NCBI GenBank assembly: GCA_964520865.1
Contig: CAZFOY010000025.1
Location: 1-51,455 of the forward strand
From: CAVQCT01 sp964520865
GTDB taxonomy: Bacteria > Zixibacteria > MSB-5A5 > GN15 > FEB-12
Direction of reading: 5' to 3'
DNA length: 51,455 nucleotides
The notes under the pieces are model-generated. The model saw only the letters and a program-made list of their open reading frames with translations, ran no database searches and was not told the origin of the DNA. A program made the translations under genes and the position numbers. Shown here one piece after another: positions 16,138 through 25,498 of this stretch (positions are counted from its first letter, which is position 1; each line of letters starts with the position of its first letter).

Positions 16138-18630
16138 ATGCCCGCCAAGAAACGTACCCGCACTGTCAAAAGCAAGGAACTCCCCTTCAAGAAACTTGAC
16201 TATACCATTACCTATAAGCCTTCGCGGGCGACCACATCGGAGGATATCGCGCCATCGACCGGGATTATCGGTCAGGAAAAGGCGATCGAATCGATCAGGC
16301 TCGGACTGAACGTACGGAGTGTCGGGTACAATATATTCGTGACCGGTTTGTCGGGTACCGGGCGAACCAGTACGATCAAGCATCTTCTCGAGCACCTGGA
16401 CCACGAAAAACCGAAACTCAACGACATCTGCTATGTCAACAATTTCAAGGACGAGGACTCTCCCCGGGTGTTGATCTTTACTGCCGGGGAAGGCAACCGG
16501 TTCAAGAAAGATATGAGCTACCTGATTTCTTCGATCCGCAAGGCGGTCCCGAAGATCTTCCTCTCGGAAGACTACAAGGATCGACACAGCCGAATCGTGA
16601 GAGAGTACGAAGGACGTCAGAAAGATGAAATCAACACGTTCGAGGACAAGCTGACCAAGGCTGGATTCGTGCTGGTTCAGATACAATCGGGTATGGGCGT
16701 CCGCAACGAGATTCAACCGTTGATCGACAATGAACCCAATTCTCTCGAGAAGCTCGAGCGCTTGAGCAAGGAAGGGAAGTTTTCTCCCTCACGCCTCGAC
16801 GAACTCCGTCGTTCGTGGGACAGCCTGAGGCGGGATTTCGATGCGGTCACGGTGGAGTCGAAGAAGCTCAACAGCAAGCTCGAAGATGCTCTGCAGAAAC
16901 TCGACCTGTCCATTGTGGCTCCGCTCGTTTCGGACAAGGTGAACCTCCTGAAGAAGCGGTATCCGGAAGAAAAGGTACTGACTTATCTGGACGAAGTCGA
17001 GCAGGCGCTGGTGACCGACCTTGATCGATTCCGCGAAGCTCAGCCGCGTCGGGGCGAAGAGGAAGCTCCGCCCTATCGTAAGCGCGAGCCGTTCGAAGAG
17101 TTCTCCGTCAACCTTCTGCTCGACAACAGCGAGTCGGACTCGGTACCGATTATCATCGAAAAATCCCCGTCGTATCGAAGCACGTTCGGATCGCTGGAGC
17201 GGGTCGTGGACAGATTCGGTTATTGGCGAACCGATTTCACTCGGATTTCAGCCGGATCGCTGCTCAAGGCTACGGGTGGATTCTTTATCGTCAACGCCAC
17301 CGACCTGCTGACCGAGCCGGGGATGTGGGTGAATCTGAAACGGGCCCTGCGCAACCAGGAGATTCAGATAGCCGGCTACGATCCGTTCTTCATGATGGCC
17401 GGATCAGGCATCAAGCCGGAACCTATTCCGCTCGATGTGAAAGTAGTGTTGATCGGGGAACCGAACATTTACCATCTGCTCTGGCAGCTCGACGAAGATT
17501 TCAAGAAGATCTTCAAAGTGAAGGCCGAGTTCGACAGCAGCATGCCGCTCGTCAGTGAGAATATCGACAAGTACTACAAATTCGTCTGTCGGGTGATCAA
17601 GGACGAGCATCTTACGGAGTTCGATATCACCGGTCTTCAGGCCGTGACGGAGTATGGAATGCGCCTGTCGGGACGAAGAGACAAGCTGACCACCCGGTTC
17701 ACCAGTATTACCGACATCATCCGCGAGGCTGCTTACTGCACGACACAACGGAAGGGCAAGCGGGTGAAACGCGAAGATGTATATTGCGCGGTCGCCAACA
17801 AACGGTCACGGGTCAATCTGATCGAACGCAAGATTCAGGAGATGTTCGATGAAGACGTCCTGATGGTGTCGACCTCCGGCGCTACGGTCGGCCAGATCAA
17901 CGGCCTGTCAGTGTACAATGTCGGTGAATATATGTTCGGTCGCCCGACCAGAATCACCGTGAACACGTCGCTCGGCAAGGAAGGGATCATTAATGTCGAG
18001 CGCGAAGCCGATCTTTCCGGCCCCACCCACAACAAAGGGGTGCTGGTCCTGACCGGATATCTGCGTTATATGTTCGCGCAGAATAAACCGCTGAGCCTCG
18101 CCGCGTCGATCACGTTCGAGCAGTCCTATAACGGCATCGATGGTGACTCGGCTTCATCGACGGAAATCTACGCGGTCCTCTCCTCCGTTTCCGGTATCCC
18201 CATCAAGCAGGGAATCGCCGTGACGGGTTCCGTCAACCAGAAGGGAGAAATCCAGCCGATCGGCGGAGTGAACGAGAAGGTCGAAGGATTCTTCGACGTC
18301 TGCAATGCCAAGAAGCTGACCGGTGATCAGGGTGTGGTCATTCCGATTCAAAATGTCAATGAACTGATGCTGCGACCGGACATTCTTGCGGCGATCAAGG
18401 CCGGGAAGTTCCATATCTATCCGGTCTCGACTATCAGCGAAGGGATCACTGCTTTGACCGGAGTTCGCGGAGGAGAAAGGCGCGCCGATGGCACCTTCAC
18501 ACCCGGATCGGTCATGGCGCAGGTCGATGCCAAGTTGCTGCAGATGGCGATGGATCTTCAGCGATTCGGACGCCCCGACGAGAACAACTCCAGAAAGCCG
18601 GAGGGCAGGAAGAAGGCGACTCGCAAGTAG
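16138..18630 (+). CDS. Lon-like ATP-dependent protease (AAA_32 type)
   Basis: An 830-residue LonB/AAA_32-type protease. The N-terminal region carries a Walker A-like GLSGTGRTS (70-78) with Arg76 where lysine is usual; I recall this change in the family. A coiled-coil insert lies at about 150-300, an AAA core follows, and then the C-terminal Lon protease domain. The catalytic dyad is Ser671 (in GDSASS) and Lys714 (in GGVNEKVEGFF), 43 residues apart as in E. coli Lon. The protein should degrade damaged or regulatory proteins in the cytoplasm. ATG 16138 is chosen for its ggagg site. Confidence 0.9.
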   Translation: MPAKKRTRTVKSKELPFKKLDYTITYKPSRATTSEDIAPSTGIIGQEKAIESIRLGLNVRSVGYNIFVTGLSGTGRTSTIKHLLEHLDHEKPKLNDICYVNNFKDEDSPRVLIFTAGEGNRFKKDMSYLISSIRKAVPKIFLSEDYKDRHSRIVREYEGRQKDEINTFEDKLTKAGFVLVQIQSGMGVRNEIQPLIDNEPNSLEKLERLSKEGKFSPSRLDELRRSWDSLRRDFDAVTVESKKLNSKLEDALQKLDLSIVAPLVSDKVNLLKKRYPEEKVLTYLDEVEQALVTDLDRFREAQPRRGEEEAPPYRKREPFEEFSVNLLLDNSESDSVPIIIEKSPSYRSTFGSLERVVDRFGYWRTDFTRISAGSLLKATGGFFIVNATDLLTEPGMWVNLKRALRNQEIQIAGYDPFFMMAGSGIKPEPIPLDVKVVLIGEPNIYHLLWQLDEDFKKIFKVKAEFDSSMPLVSENIDKYYKFVCRVIKDEHLTEFDITGLQAVTEYGMRLSGRRDKLTTRFTSITDIIREAAYCTTQRKGKRVKREDVYCAVANKRSRVNLIERKIQEMFDEDVLMVSTSGATVGQINGLSVYNVGEYMFGRPTRITVNTSLGKEGIINVEREADLSGPTHNKGVLVLTGYLRYMFAQNKPLSLAASITFEQSYNGIDGDSASSTEIYAVLSSVSGIPIKQGIAVTGSVNQKGEIQPIGGVNEKVEGFFDVCNAKKLTGDQGVVIPIQNVNELMLRPDILAAIKAGKFHIYPVSTISEGITALTGVRGGERRADGTFTPGSVMAQVDAKLLQMAMDLQRFGRPDENNSRKPEGRKKATRK

Positions 18631-18637
18631 AGATCGG

Positions 18638-18657
18638 TCCGTGTGCCGACGCACGGA
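18638..18657 (+). terminator. Possible terminator hairpin after the Lon-like gene
   Basis: The stem tccgtg/cacgga (18638-18643 and 18652-18657) lies just after the stop. There is no T-run directly behind it, so it may be a weak or factor-dependent terminator, or only a hairpin. Confidence 0.3.
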
Positions 18658-18756
18658 TCGGATCATCGTTGAGTTGCGGGGGCGCGGGTGCGAGTGAATC
18701 GCATTCGAGGGGTCGAATATTTTTTTTCAACATCGGGCAAAATCGTTAGATTTTTC

Positions 18757-18773
18757 TTGACATGGTTTGTCAA
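18757..18773 (+). promoter_or_regulatory. Inverted repeat TTGACA-N5-TGTCAA over a -35 box
   Basis: A perfect 6-bp inverted repeat whose left arm is also a consensus -35 box. A weak -10 (AATTTT, 18780-18785) follows at 17 bp. Placement over a promoter 46 bp before the 59-codon gene suggests an operator. A sister motif CTGACA-N5-TGTCAG lies upstream of the YifB-like gene. Confidence 0.45.
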
Positions 18774-18818
18774 AATCACAATTTTTTTGTGTGAACAACC
18801 ATTAATGGAGGATGTTCA

Positions 18819-18998
18819 ATGCGCAAAGCTAAAAAGGCCACAACGAGAAAGGCTGCTCCAAGAAGAAAAAAAGCAGCCAAGGCCAAAACTTCCAAGAAGG
18901 CGAAATGCGCTGCCAAGACGAAAGCCGGCAAGCAGTGCAAGCGCTACACCGACGGTAAGAGCAAGATGTGCTCTGTTCACAAAAAGAAACGGAAATAG
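18819..18998 (+). CDS. 59-residue lysine-rich Cys3His protein
   Basis: The small gene has a strong ribosome site (TGGAGG, 18806-18811). The first 29 residues are almost only Lys, Arg and Ala, like a histone H1 tail. The rest has Cys30, Cys40, Cys51 and His54 spaced C-x9-C-x10-C-x2-H, with TKAGKQCKR and a GKSKMCSVH ending. This resembles the small zinc-binding DUF5763-type motif. Nucleic-acid binding is a fair inference. It has its own promoter-like inverted repeat and a strong terminator, so it is a monocistronic gene. Confidence 0.75.
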   Translation: MRKAKKATTRKAAPRRKKAAKAKTSKKAKCAAKTKAGKQCKRYTDGKSKMCSVHKKKRK

Positions 18999-19012
18999 AA
19001 TTTCCGAGACAA

Positions 19013-19043
19013 AAAACGCGATCAGATACTGATCGCGTTTTCT
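19013..19043. terminator. Bidirectional terminator
   Basis: The stem aaaacgcgatcag / ctgatcgcgtttt (loop ata) is followed by T-rich sequence on the plus strand and has A-rich flanks, so it can serve the 59-codon gene (plus) and the large convergent gene ending at 19068 (minus). Confidence 0.85.
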
Positions 19044-19067
19044 TTTGCAGTCCGGTTTCGCTGGCGC

Positions 19068-22000
19068 TTAGAAGTCGGCGCCGAACGAGAAGTAGTGGGT
19101 CGGTCGATCCGATACCGAGTGGAGATCCGTTCCCCAGGCGAGATCGTATCTCAGCAGAAAGATGCCGAGATTCAGCCGCCAGCCGAACCCGAATCCCATC
19201 TTGATATCCTGAAGTCGGTCGGTCCCTCCCGAAGAGCTTCCACCCTTGAACTTATCCCCGTACCAGGCCGAGCCGATATCCGTGAAGAGAACGCCGTTCA
19301 CATTCGAAAAGACAAGCGGCAGCGGGAAGCCCATCGCCAGGTAACGGATGAGCGGGTACCGGAATTCGAGATTGATCAGGGCATACCGATCTCCCGATAA
19401 TTCATAGTACGGAACGCCACGAAGTGGTGTGACCACATCGGCAAAATACAGATTCTCAACATCGTACACCTTCGCGTCGAGCGTCCGATTGCCGATCCAG
19501 TTTGTCGTACCGCCGAGGAAATACAGCTTCGGTGTCCGGCCGAACGAAGCACCGCCGGCCCCCCGGAAAGCGAATGAGAAGTCTCCCTTGACGTGAACAT
19601 ACTTGCGGTAGTCAAGATCGACCGCAGTGAACTGAATATCGTTCGAATTGAACAGGTTGCTTCCACCGGATAGCGTAAACTTCGCCCTTCGTCCATTGAT
19701 AGGTCCGGTATAACCCCAAATGACATTGTCCAGGACATAGGACAGCTCAGCTGTCGTCACCTTGGAATTCTTATTCGGCCTCGGGTCATTGTAGTCGTAA
19801 TACTGGCGATCTATGAAGTACTGGGAAACGTAGAGATCGATCCTCCGGAAGGTACTGAACGGGCGACTCAGGTAAGTCTGGAATCCGTAGAAGCGATCCG
19901 AGAACAGATGATCGTTATTGTCCAGATAGTAGTTCTTGGTGTGAAACGCCCCGATGCCATAGTTCGTCCGGTGCTTGTTGTAGAAATAAAACGCCTGCAC
20001 GTTGGACTGATCGATCGAGTTCACCAGATCAGTCGCGACATAGATCTGGTCGTTTCCGAGGTAGTCGGAAAAGACGAAGAAGCTCTGTCCGGACAGGCCG
20101 AAGTAGGTGTTATATCCGAACGTGCCGGCCAGATAATCCGGCGTGAATTTCACTTTGTATTTGTGTATGTCATACTTCTGGCCCGGCTTGGGCGTACTTC
20201 GACTGTCGAACACTTCCGGCTCTTTCATCAGTTTGCCTCCCGGATAGGGAGTGGAGTCATCCGGAACATCGACCAACAACGAATCGAACGGACCCTGAGA
20301 CTGATCGCTGACAAAGACAAAGTCTTTGCCATAGACACCGGTCCTGGTGATAACGGAGTCTTTTTTGGCTTGAGCCTGAGCTGTTGTGGTCGTATCCGAA
20401 GCTGAGCTGTCGGATTTCGCCGTCGGAACGTTCGGCAACGAATCGGTAGCCGCCACGAACTGGCTGGTGTCTTTTATCGAGTACGTATGATAGTCGTGAT
20501 CGAGAGTCGTATCGGCGACGGCCACAGTATCGGCCGCCTTCGGGGCCGAGGCAATCTGCTTCGTCGTGTCGACCTTCGGGCTGCTGTTGGGGTTGTCGTA
20601 CTCTCCCTTCACGAACGCCGTCTTGGCGAGAACACCGTTGTCACCGACCGGCCCGATGTCTTTCATCACGAACACATCGAATCCACCGTTATTGAATGCC
20701 TCAAATGCGATCTTGTTACCTTCGGGGGACCAGGAGAATGACTTGATGCCGGTCAGAATATCGGTGATCGCGTAGTATTTCGATGAATCGAGAAAGGCGA
20801 CATAGATGTTGTCAATCCCGTTCCGATTCGATATGAAGGCCAGTTTCTTGCCATCGGGCGAGACTTCCGGAGTCTTGTTCTGGCCCGGTCCCACATTGAG
20901 GGGCGTCACTTGCTTCGAATCGACGTCGACCTTAAACAGGCTGTAGAACCCGAACGGAAAGCCGTACAGTGTCGAATCAGCGTCGATCGGCAAATACAGA
21001 TGTTTATCCTGCTTACCGAGAGGATAGTATTTGTTCGGGCGGTCCGAAGAAAAGACCAGGGTCTTCGAGTCAGGCATCCAGCTCGACTCTGCGTCATCGA
21101 ATCTGTCATCAGTCAACTGGGTGATGCTGTCGTCGTCGATCGAATATACGAACAAATCTTCGCGATCTCCGTCGACGGCCGAGAAGGCGATCTTTTTGCC
21201 GTCAGGTGACCAGACCGGATTAACGATCACATAGAACCCGAATCTCTTCTTCTTGTAGATCTTGTCTTTGTAGATATCATAGAACATCAGCGTCGGCTTG
21301 CCGTCGGACTTGGCCACGAACACGATCCGGTGACCATCGGGGGAAAACGAGACGCCTGAAACGAATGAGTGCAGGGATTCGAGATCGCCTGATCGCTCCC
21401 CCTTGACGAGCCGTTTGATGACTTTTCCGCTGTTCGCCGAAATGAGTACGATCTCCGTATAATCCGATTTGTCGGTGAAGATCGCCAGCTTGTCTCCTTC
21501 CGGCGAAAAGGCCGGCTTCTCGTTCAGATAAGATCCGTCCTTCCGGGCATGCGTCAACTGTTTGCCGATCTCATCCGGCTCCTTTCGCTCGGCGATCTCC
21601 GGCCAGTACCGGCGCTTCATCTCCTTGGAGTAGTCTTTGTAGAATTGCTCTTCATCTTTGCCGATCGCTTCTTTGAGCGCCTTCCCCATAGTCAGATAGA
21701 CTTTCCCTTTCTTGAGGATCTCGCCGATCTTCTGCTCTCCGTAGGTATCGACGATGTACTTGATCAGCGACTGACCTTCTTTGTAGGCGAGGAATCCGCC
21801 GGCGTACTCGGGCGGAGCCAGATAACCGTTGATGGTCGCGTCACGGACATACATGTCCGAGAAGTAGTCCCAACCGTAGCGGGAAGAGTACTCGGCGTAA
21901 CCTTCGGCAAACCACAGGGGCAGATTGAAAAGGCGCTGGCGGGACAGGAGGGACGCGAACATGTTGCCGTAGATCATATCGTACACCACGGCGTGAGTCA

Positions 22001-22415
22001 GCTCGTGGTGCAGTACATGCCGGAACTCTTCGTAAGAGCCGGAGAACGGGATCACCATTCGCTTCTTGAACGCCTCAGTGAACCCGCCGACCGCTTCGGG
22101 GATTACGCCTCCCGTTATATTGGTCTGCTGAAAATCGTTCGGCGAATTGTAAATGAATACCGGAATCGGCACCTGGAGAACGTAGTTGAGCTGCTTCGAG
22201 ATGACATCGTAGGCCTCCTCAAGAGCGTCGGCAGCGAACGTAGCATTCTTATATCCGTCGGCGTAGAAATAGATATCGAAATGCTTGGTCTGAATATAAC
22301 TCCATTCGAAGTCTTTGTATCGAACCTTGTTCTTGCCGAAATAGGTTTCCTGGGCGCCGACTGCGGCGGCGAGAGTGGCCACAATCAGGGCTGCGATTAT
22401 TAGTGATCGTCTCAT
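19068..22415 (-). CDS. Gluzincin peptidase / TolB-like propeller / outer-membrane barrel fusion
   Basis: A 1115-residue exported protein in four parts. A signal peptide (about 1-21, ending VGAQ). A peptidase domain with HELTH at 137-141 and downstream Glu171 in WFAEGYAEY, the gluzincin zinc ligands. A WD40-like TolB propeller at about 290-620 (repeats of FSPDGHRIVF, WSPDGKKIAF, VSPDGKKLAF). A Ser/Thr/Asp-rich linker, then a BamA/Omp85-like barrel ending in Phe. I take ATG 22415, 12 bases inside another ATG, because AAGGA sits about 11 bases upstream. It probably sits in the outer membrane. Substrate is unknown. Confidence 0.85.
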   Translation of the reverse strand: MRRSLIIAALIVATLAAAVGAQETYFGKNKVRYKDFEWSYIQTKHFDIYFYADGYKNATFAADALEEAYDVISKQLNYVLQVPIPVFIYNSPNDFQQTNITGGVIPEAVGGFTEAFKKRMVIPFSGSYEEFRHVLHHELTHAVVYDMIYGNMFASLLSRQRLFNLPLWFAEGYAEYSSRYGWDYFSDMYVRDATINGYLAPPEYAGGFLAYKEGQSLIKYIVDTYGEQKIGEILKKGKVYLTMGKALKEAIGKDEEQFYKDYSKEMKRRYWPEIAERKEPDEIGKQLTHARKDGSYLNEKPAFSPEGDKLAIFTDKSDYTEIVLISANSGKVIKRLVKGERSGDLESLHSFVSGVSFSPDGHRIVFVAKSDGKPTLMFYDIYKDKIYKKKRFGFYVIVNPVWSPDGKKIAFSAVDGDREDLFVYSIDDDSITQLTDDRFDDAESSWMPDSKTLVFSSDRPNKYYPLGKQDKHLYLPIDADSTLYGFPFGFYSLFKVDVDSKQVTPLNVGPGQNKTPEVSPDGKKLAFISNRNGIDNIYVAFLDSSKYYAITDILTGIKSFSWSPEGNKIAFEAFNNGGFDVFVMKDIGPVGDNGVLAKTAFVKGEYDNPNSSPKVDTTKQIASAPKAADTVAVADTTLDHDYHTYSIKDTSQFVAATDSLPNVPTAKSDSSASDTTTTAQAQAKKDSVITRTGVYGKDFVFVSDQSQGPFDSLLVDVPDDSTPYPGGKLMKEPEVFDSRSTPKPGQKYDIHKYKVKFTPDYLAGTFGYNTYFGLSGQSFFVFSDYLGNDQIYVATDLVNSIDQSNVQAFYFYNKHRTNYGIGAFHTKNYYLDNNDHLFSDRFYGFQTYLSRPFSTFRRIDLYVSQYFIDRQYYDYNDPRPNKNSKVTTAELSYVLDNVIWGYTGPINGRRAKFTLSGGSNLFNSNDIQFTAVDLDYRKYVHVKGDFSFAFRGAGGASFGRTPKLYFLGGTTNWIGNRTLDAKVYDVENLYFADVVTPLRGVPYYELSGDRYALINLEFRYPLIRYLAMGFPLPLVFSNVNGVLFTDIGSAWYGDKFKGGSSSGGTDRLQDIKMGFGFGWRLNLGIFLLRYDLAWGTDLHSVSDRPTHYFSFGADF

Positions 22416-22573
22416 AACAGCTATCATCCTTACAAAAGCATCAGGTCGGTTCTGTCAGCGACCGAAGAGCGTCCGAACTGCTCTGCCTGCTGATCCGTCC
22501 CGGTTCCCTCTGCCGGTGAACGTAGAAAATCGTTAGCTTTTGTCGATGATAGAAATCCTTATGTTTGAGCGGT

Positions 22574-23836
22574 TCATTCGTTTATTCTTTGAATATCGGC
22601 TCCGAGAGAGGACAACTTTTCCTCTAATTTGTTATACCCTCTATCCACATGATAGACCCGCAGGACCTCTGATTTTCCCTTCGCCGCGAGGCAGGCCAGG
22701 ATTATCCCGGCCCCGGCTCGAATATCCGACGCCATGACTTCGGCCCCCTGGAGTTCCGGGACACCGTGGATTATCGCCTCATCGCTGGAAACCGTGACAT
22801 CGGCACCCAGCCGTCTCAATTCCATAGTATGGGTAAATCGGTCTTTAAAGACAGTCTCTTTGACGTACGAAGTTCCGGAGGCGACACAGGTTGCGGCCAT
22901 AATGCAGGCCTGTAAGTCGGTGGGGAACCCGGGGTAAGGAAAAGTCGTGACATTGACTGCACTGAGCTTCTCAGGTGCTTTCACGGCTACCCCCGCTCCG
23001 GTCACCTTTACTTCGCAGCCCATTTCCATCAGCTTGCGGTTTACCAGCGTGAGATGCGACGGATCGACCCCGGTGACTTCGACCTCGCCACCGGTAATTG
23101 CGGCGCCGAACATATAGGTTCCGGCTACCAACCGATCTCCCGATACGGCGTGCTCCACGGCATTCAGCGATTTGACCGGTTCGACAAGTATATCCGGCGT
23201 TCCGGCTCCGTGAATCTTCGCCCCCGCCTTGTTGAGAAACTCCGCTACATCGACAATCTCCGGATCGCAAGCTGCATTGACTATTCGGGTCTCATGCTGC
23301 GCCAATACCGCACCGTACAACACATTCTCGGTGCCGGTGTGGGAAGGGCGATCGAAATAAAGCGCTCCCCCTTTAAGCGGCTTGGCACGGGCGATGACAT
23401 AGCCAGCTTCTTCGGAAATCGTCGCTCCCATATCGGCGAACGCCTTAATATGGAAGTCGACCGGGCGTGCCCCGAGGACACATCCACCCGGCAAAGAGAC
23501 CTTGGCCTCTCCCATCCGGGCAAGGATCGGGCCGAGTACCAGAAACGATGCCCGCATCTGGCGCATAAGTTCATATGGAGCGGTGGTCTGATTCATCTCC
23601 GAAGCATTGATCGTCATTACTTCGGCCCGATCGTCGTAGGAGACCTTGGCCCCGAGATGTTCGAGAACTTTTCTGACTGTGACTATATCGCGAAGGGGCG
23701 GGACGTTTTTTATCACCGTCTCCCCTTTGGTAATCAAAAGTGCGCCAACAATTATCGGAAGGGCTGCGTTTTTGGAACCGTCTGTCTTGACTGAGCCGGT
23801 AAGCTTCCTGCCGCCCTGAATCACGAACTTATGCAT
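22574..23836 (-). CDS. murA: UDP-N-acetylglucosamine 1-carboxyvinyltransferase
   Basis: A 420-residue MurA, the first committed step of peptidoglycan synthesis: transfer of enolpyruvate from PEP to UDP-GlcNAc in the cytoplasm. KNAALPI (22-28) and Cys119 in GGCVLGARPVDFH are present; this Cys is the residue attacked by fosfomycin. Length matches the family. ATG 23836 follows an AAAGGA site. It is monocistronic here, with a 338-bp divergent gap to the DUF4416 gene. Confidence 0.97.
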   Translation of the reverse strand: MHKFVIQGGRKLTGSVKTDGSKNAALPIIVGALLITKGETVIKNVPPLRDIVTVRKVLEHLGAKVSYDDRAEVMTINASEMNQTTAPYELMRQMRASFLVLGPILARMGEAKVSLPGGCVLGARPVDFHIKAFADMGATISEEAGYVIARAKPLKGGALYFDRPSHTGTENVLYGAVLAQHETRIVNAACDPEIVDVAEFLNKAGAKIHGAGTPDILVEPVKSLNAVEHAVSGDRLVAGTYMFGAAITGGEVEVTGVDPSHLTLVNRKLMEMGCEVKVTGAGVAVKAPEKLSAVNVTTFPYPGFPTDLQACIMAATCVASGTSYVKETVFKDRFTHTMELRRLGADVTVSSDEAIIHGVPELQGAEVMASDIRAGAGIILACLAAKGKSEVLRVYHVDRGYNKLEEKLSSLGADIQRINE

Positions 23837-24174
23837 AGCAATCCTTTATATATCGAATCTCGAGACGTTCTTGCAGAAATGTCCTCTTCAAATAGACAGT
23901 TCCCGCCGTTAATTTGAGTAACATTGCCGGGAAAATAAAGGTTTTAATTCCCTCAAAAATAGTTCAGTCAGCCCTTATCGAGCCGCTGTTCTCTGAAGCG
24001 AAGTTCTGTATACTTGTGGGATTAACCGGGTTCATTGAATTCTCGCAATCCGACGCGGTTGCCGGAGTGTCGGGATGGAAATCCTCGCGGCAAGCGGGTT
24101 TTCAGACCACGAAGATCATTGCGCGTCACATTTTTGTTGATTCGATTCCGGCGCTTTCCAATGTTCCGAACATT
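23837..24174. other. Divergent intergenic region, no gene seen
   Basis: 338 bases between murA (minus) and the DUF4416 gene (plus). An in-frame extension of the latter to 23914 gives no recognisable protein and is not accepted. Promoters for both genes must lie here, but I find no clear -35/-10 pair. Confidence 0.6.
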
Positions 24175-24729
24175 ATGGCAAGAGCACAGACCCCTCCTCC
24201 CGGGCGTTTAATAGTTTCGATAATCTACTCCTCGATGGATGCGCTGGCCGATGGTCTAAAAGCGCTGGAGAAGAAATTCGGGCGCGTACAATTCGAGACG
24301 CTGGAGATCGAGTGTGCCGAAGCTTCTGAGTATCGCGAGGAAATGGGCGACGGACTGCTTCGACGATTCTTCTCGTTCGAAAAGGAAGTTCCGAGAGATT
24401 CCCTCCCTGCTCTCAAAGCTGCCTGTTCGAAAATCGAGGCGCAGTTTGCCGATGTCACCGACAATTACCTGTTCAGGACAGTCAATATCGACCCGGGGAT
24501 TCTTACTCCTTCAAATGTTGTGATCGCCACGCACAAGGAATTCAATCACCGGATGTATCTTCGCGACGGCGTTTACGCTGAGCTGGCCCTCATCTATTCC
24601 AGGGGGACATTTTGTCGTCTCCCCTGGACTGCTTCCGATTATTGCGACGAAGAAGCGATCGGCTTCTTTCGACGGGTCCGGGACAGCTTCGAGATAATCA
24701 GCGCAAAGCAAGAGAGCCTGAAGCTGTAG
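24175..24729 (+). CDS. DUF4416 family protein
   Basis: A 184-residue protein matching the DUF4416 family (about 180 residues, common in thermophiles and FCB/PVC relatives). Hallmarks include KLIVSI-like opening (here GRLIVSIIYSS), the YREEMG segment, PGILTPSNVVIATHKEF and HRMYLRDGVYAELALIY. No function is established. The start is taken at ATG 24175 because the family begins about there; no good ribosome site is visible. Its end faces the GNAT gene across a 121-bp gap holding a dispersed hairpin repeat. Confidence 0.85.
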   Translation: MARAQTPPPGRLIVSIIYSSMDALADGLKALEKKFGRVQFETLEIECAEASEYREEMGDGLLRRFFSFEKEVPRDSLPALKAACSKIEAQFADVTDNYLFRTVNIDPGILTPSNVVIATHKEFNHRMYLRDGVYAELALIYSRGTFCRLPWTASDYCDEEAIGFFRRVRDSFEIISAKQESLKL

Positions 24730-24785
24730 TTGGCTGAGTCATCAGTTTGAGATTTGAATCGTTGGTGTTTCTGGGTGGCGGAGGA

Positions 24786-24838
24786 CCCACGTGGCGGTCG
24801 TTCGGGCTATCGCCCTCCTCACTGACGTGGGCTACGGA
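24786..24838. repeat. 53-nt dispersed hairpin repeat, copy 2
   Basis: Fifty of 53 positions match copy 1 at 2159-2211. Outer arms cccacgt and acgtggg pair. Two of the three differences (gggctcccgccc versus gggctatcgccc) fall in the inner loop, so pairing is kept. It sits between two convergent genes, where a stem could stop both transcripts. Confidence 0.8.
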
Positions 24839-24850
24839 ACTTTTATTTGC

Positions 24851-25381
24851 CTATTCGCCGCCCAGGATCGCGTACATGCATCGATCGTGAAACTCCCCGC
24901 CGTAGAAAGCAATGTCCCGCAGCAATCCTTCGCACGCAAAACCCAGTTTTTCAAGCAGCTTCCTCGAAGCTTCATTGGTCGGATCGACGTATGCCTGTAC
25001 GCGATGAAGGTTCAGATCCTCGAAACCGAGTGCAAGTATGAGCCGAATCGCTTCGCTCATATATCCGCGGCGGCGATGCTCCTTGCCGAGCCAGTATCCG
25101 ATCGTCCCCTGCCTCTGGCGCTGTTTGATGTCTCCCAGTTCGATCACGCCCATTATCTCGTCATCCCCGGGAAGCACCAATCCGAACACGAATCCGCTGT
25201 TGTCCTCCCCTGTGTTCATGGCATAGCGAATGAAAGCCCGGGCCTGCGTTTCAGTGTAAGGATGCGGGACCGGAGTGAAACGGCCAATAAGAGGGTCGTT
25301 TGCCACCTTGGCGATTATCGGCGCATCCGATTCTCTCAACCGGCGCAACCGAATGTGATCCCCGGACAGCTCTGATTTCAT
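24851..25381 (-). CDS. GNAT-family N-acetyltransferase (RimJ/RimL-like)
   Basis: A 176-residue acetyltransferase. The opening LSGDHIRLRRLRESDAP is typical of the RimJ/RimL branch. The acetyl-CoA loop is present as GYWLGKEHRRRGYMSEAIR (about 96-114), followed by NLHRVQAYVDPTNEASRKLLEKLGF, the classic C-terminal part. The family acetylates N-termini of ribosomal proteins or other amines; the target here is unknown. I chose ATG 25381 rather than the longer frame to 25528, because the family starts there and the hutU promoter occupies the upstream part. Confidence 0.88.
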   Translation of the reverse strand: MKSELSGDHIRLRRLRESDAPIIAKVANDPLIGRFTPVPHPYTETQARAFIRYAMNTGEDNSGFVFGLVLPGDDEIMGVIELGDIKQRQRQGTIGYWLGKEHRRRGYMSEAIRLILALGFEDLNLHRVQAYVDPTNEASRKLLEKLGFACEGLLRDIAFYGGEFHDRCMYAILGGE

Positions 25382-25445
25382 ACCACAATCTGCAGAATCC
25401 GAATTGGTAACACAAGTTGTCAGTATCGTTGGGTTGAGTCGTTCA

Positions 25446-25474
25446 TTGACTTCGCTCCGGCCGGGACATATATT
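25446..25474 (+). promoter_or_regulatory. Sigma-70-type promoter for the hut genes
   Basis: TTGACT (25446-25451), a 17-bp spacer, TATATT (25469-25474). Both boxes match five of six. An AAGGAGA ribosome site follows, with ATG at 25499. Confidence 0.65.
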
Positions 25475-25498
25475 CGCGGTACTACTAAGGAGACGAGA

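Noticed and set aside
23914..24174. N-terminal extension of the DUF4416 protein
   Set aside because: The family begins near 24175 and the extra segment has no recognisable sequence.
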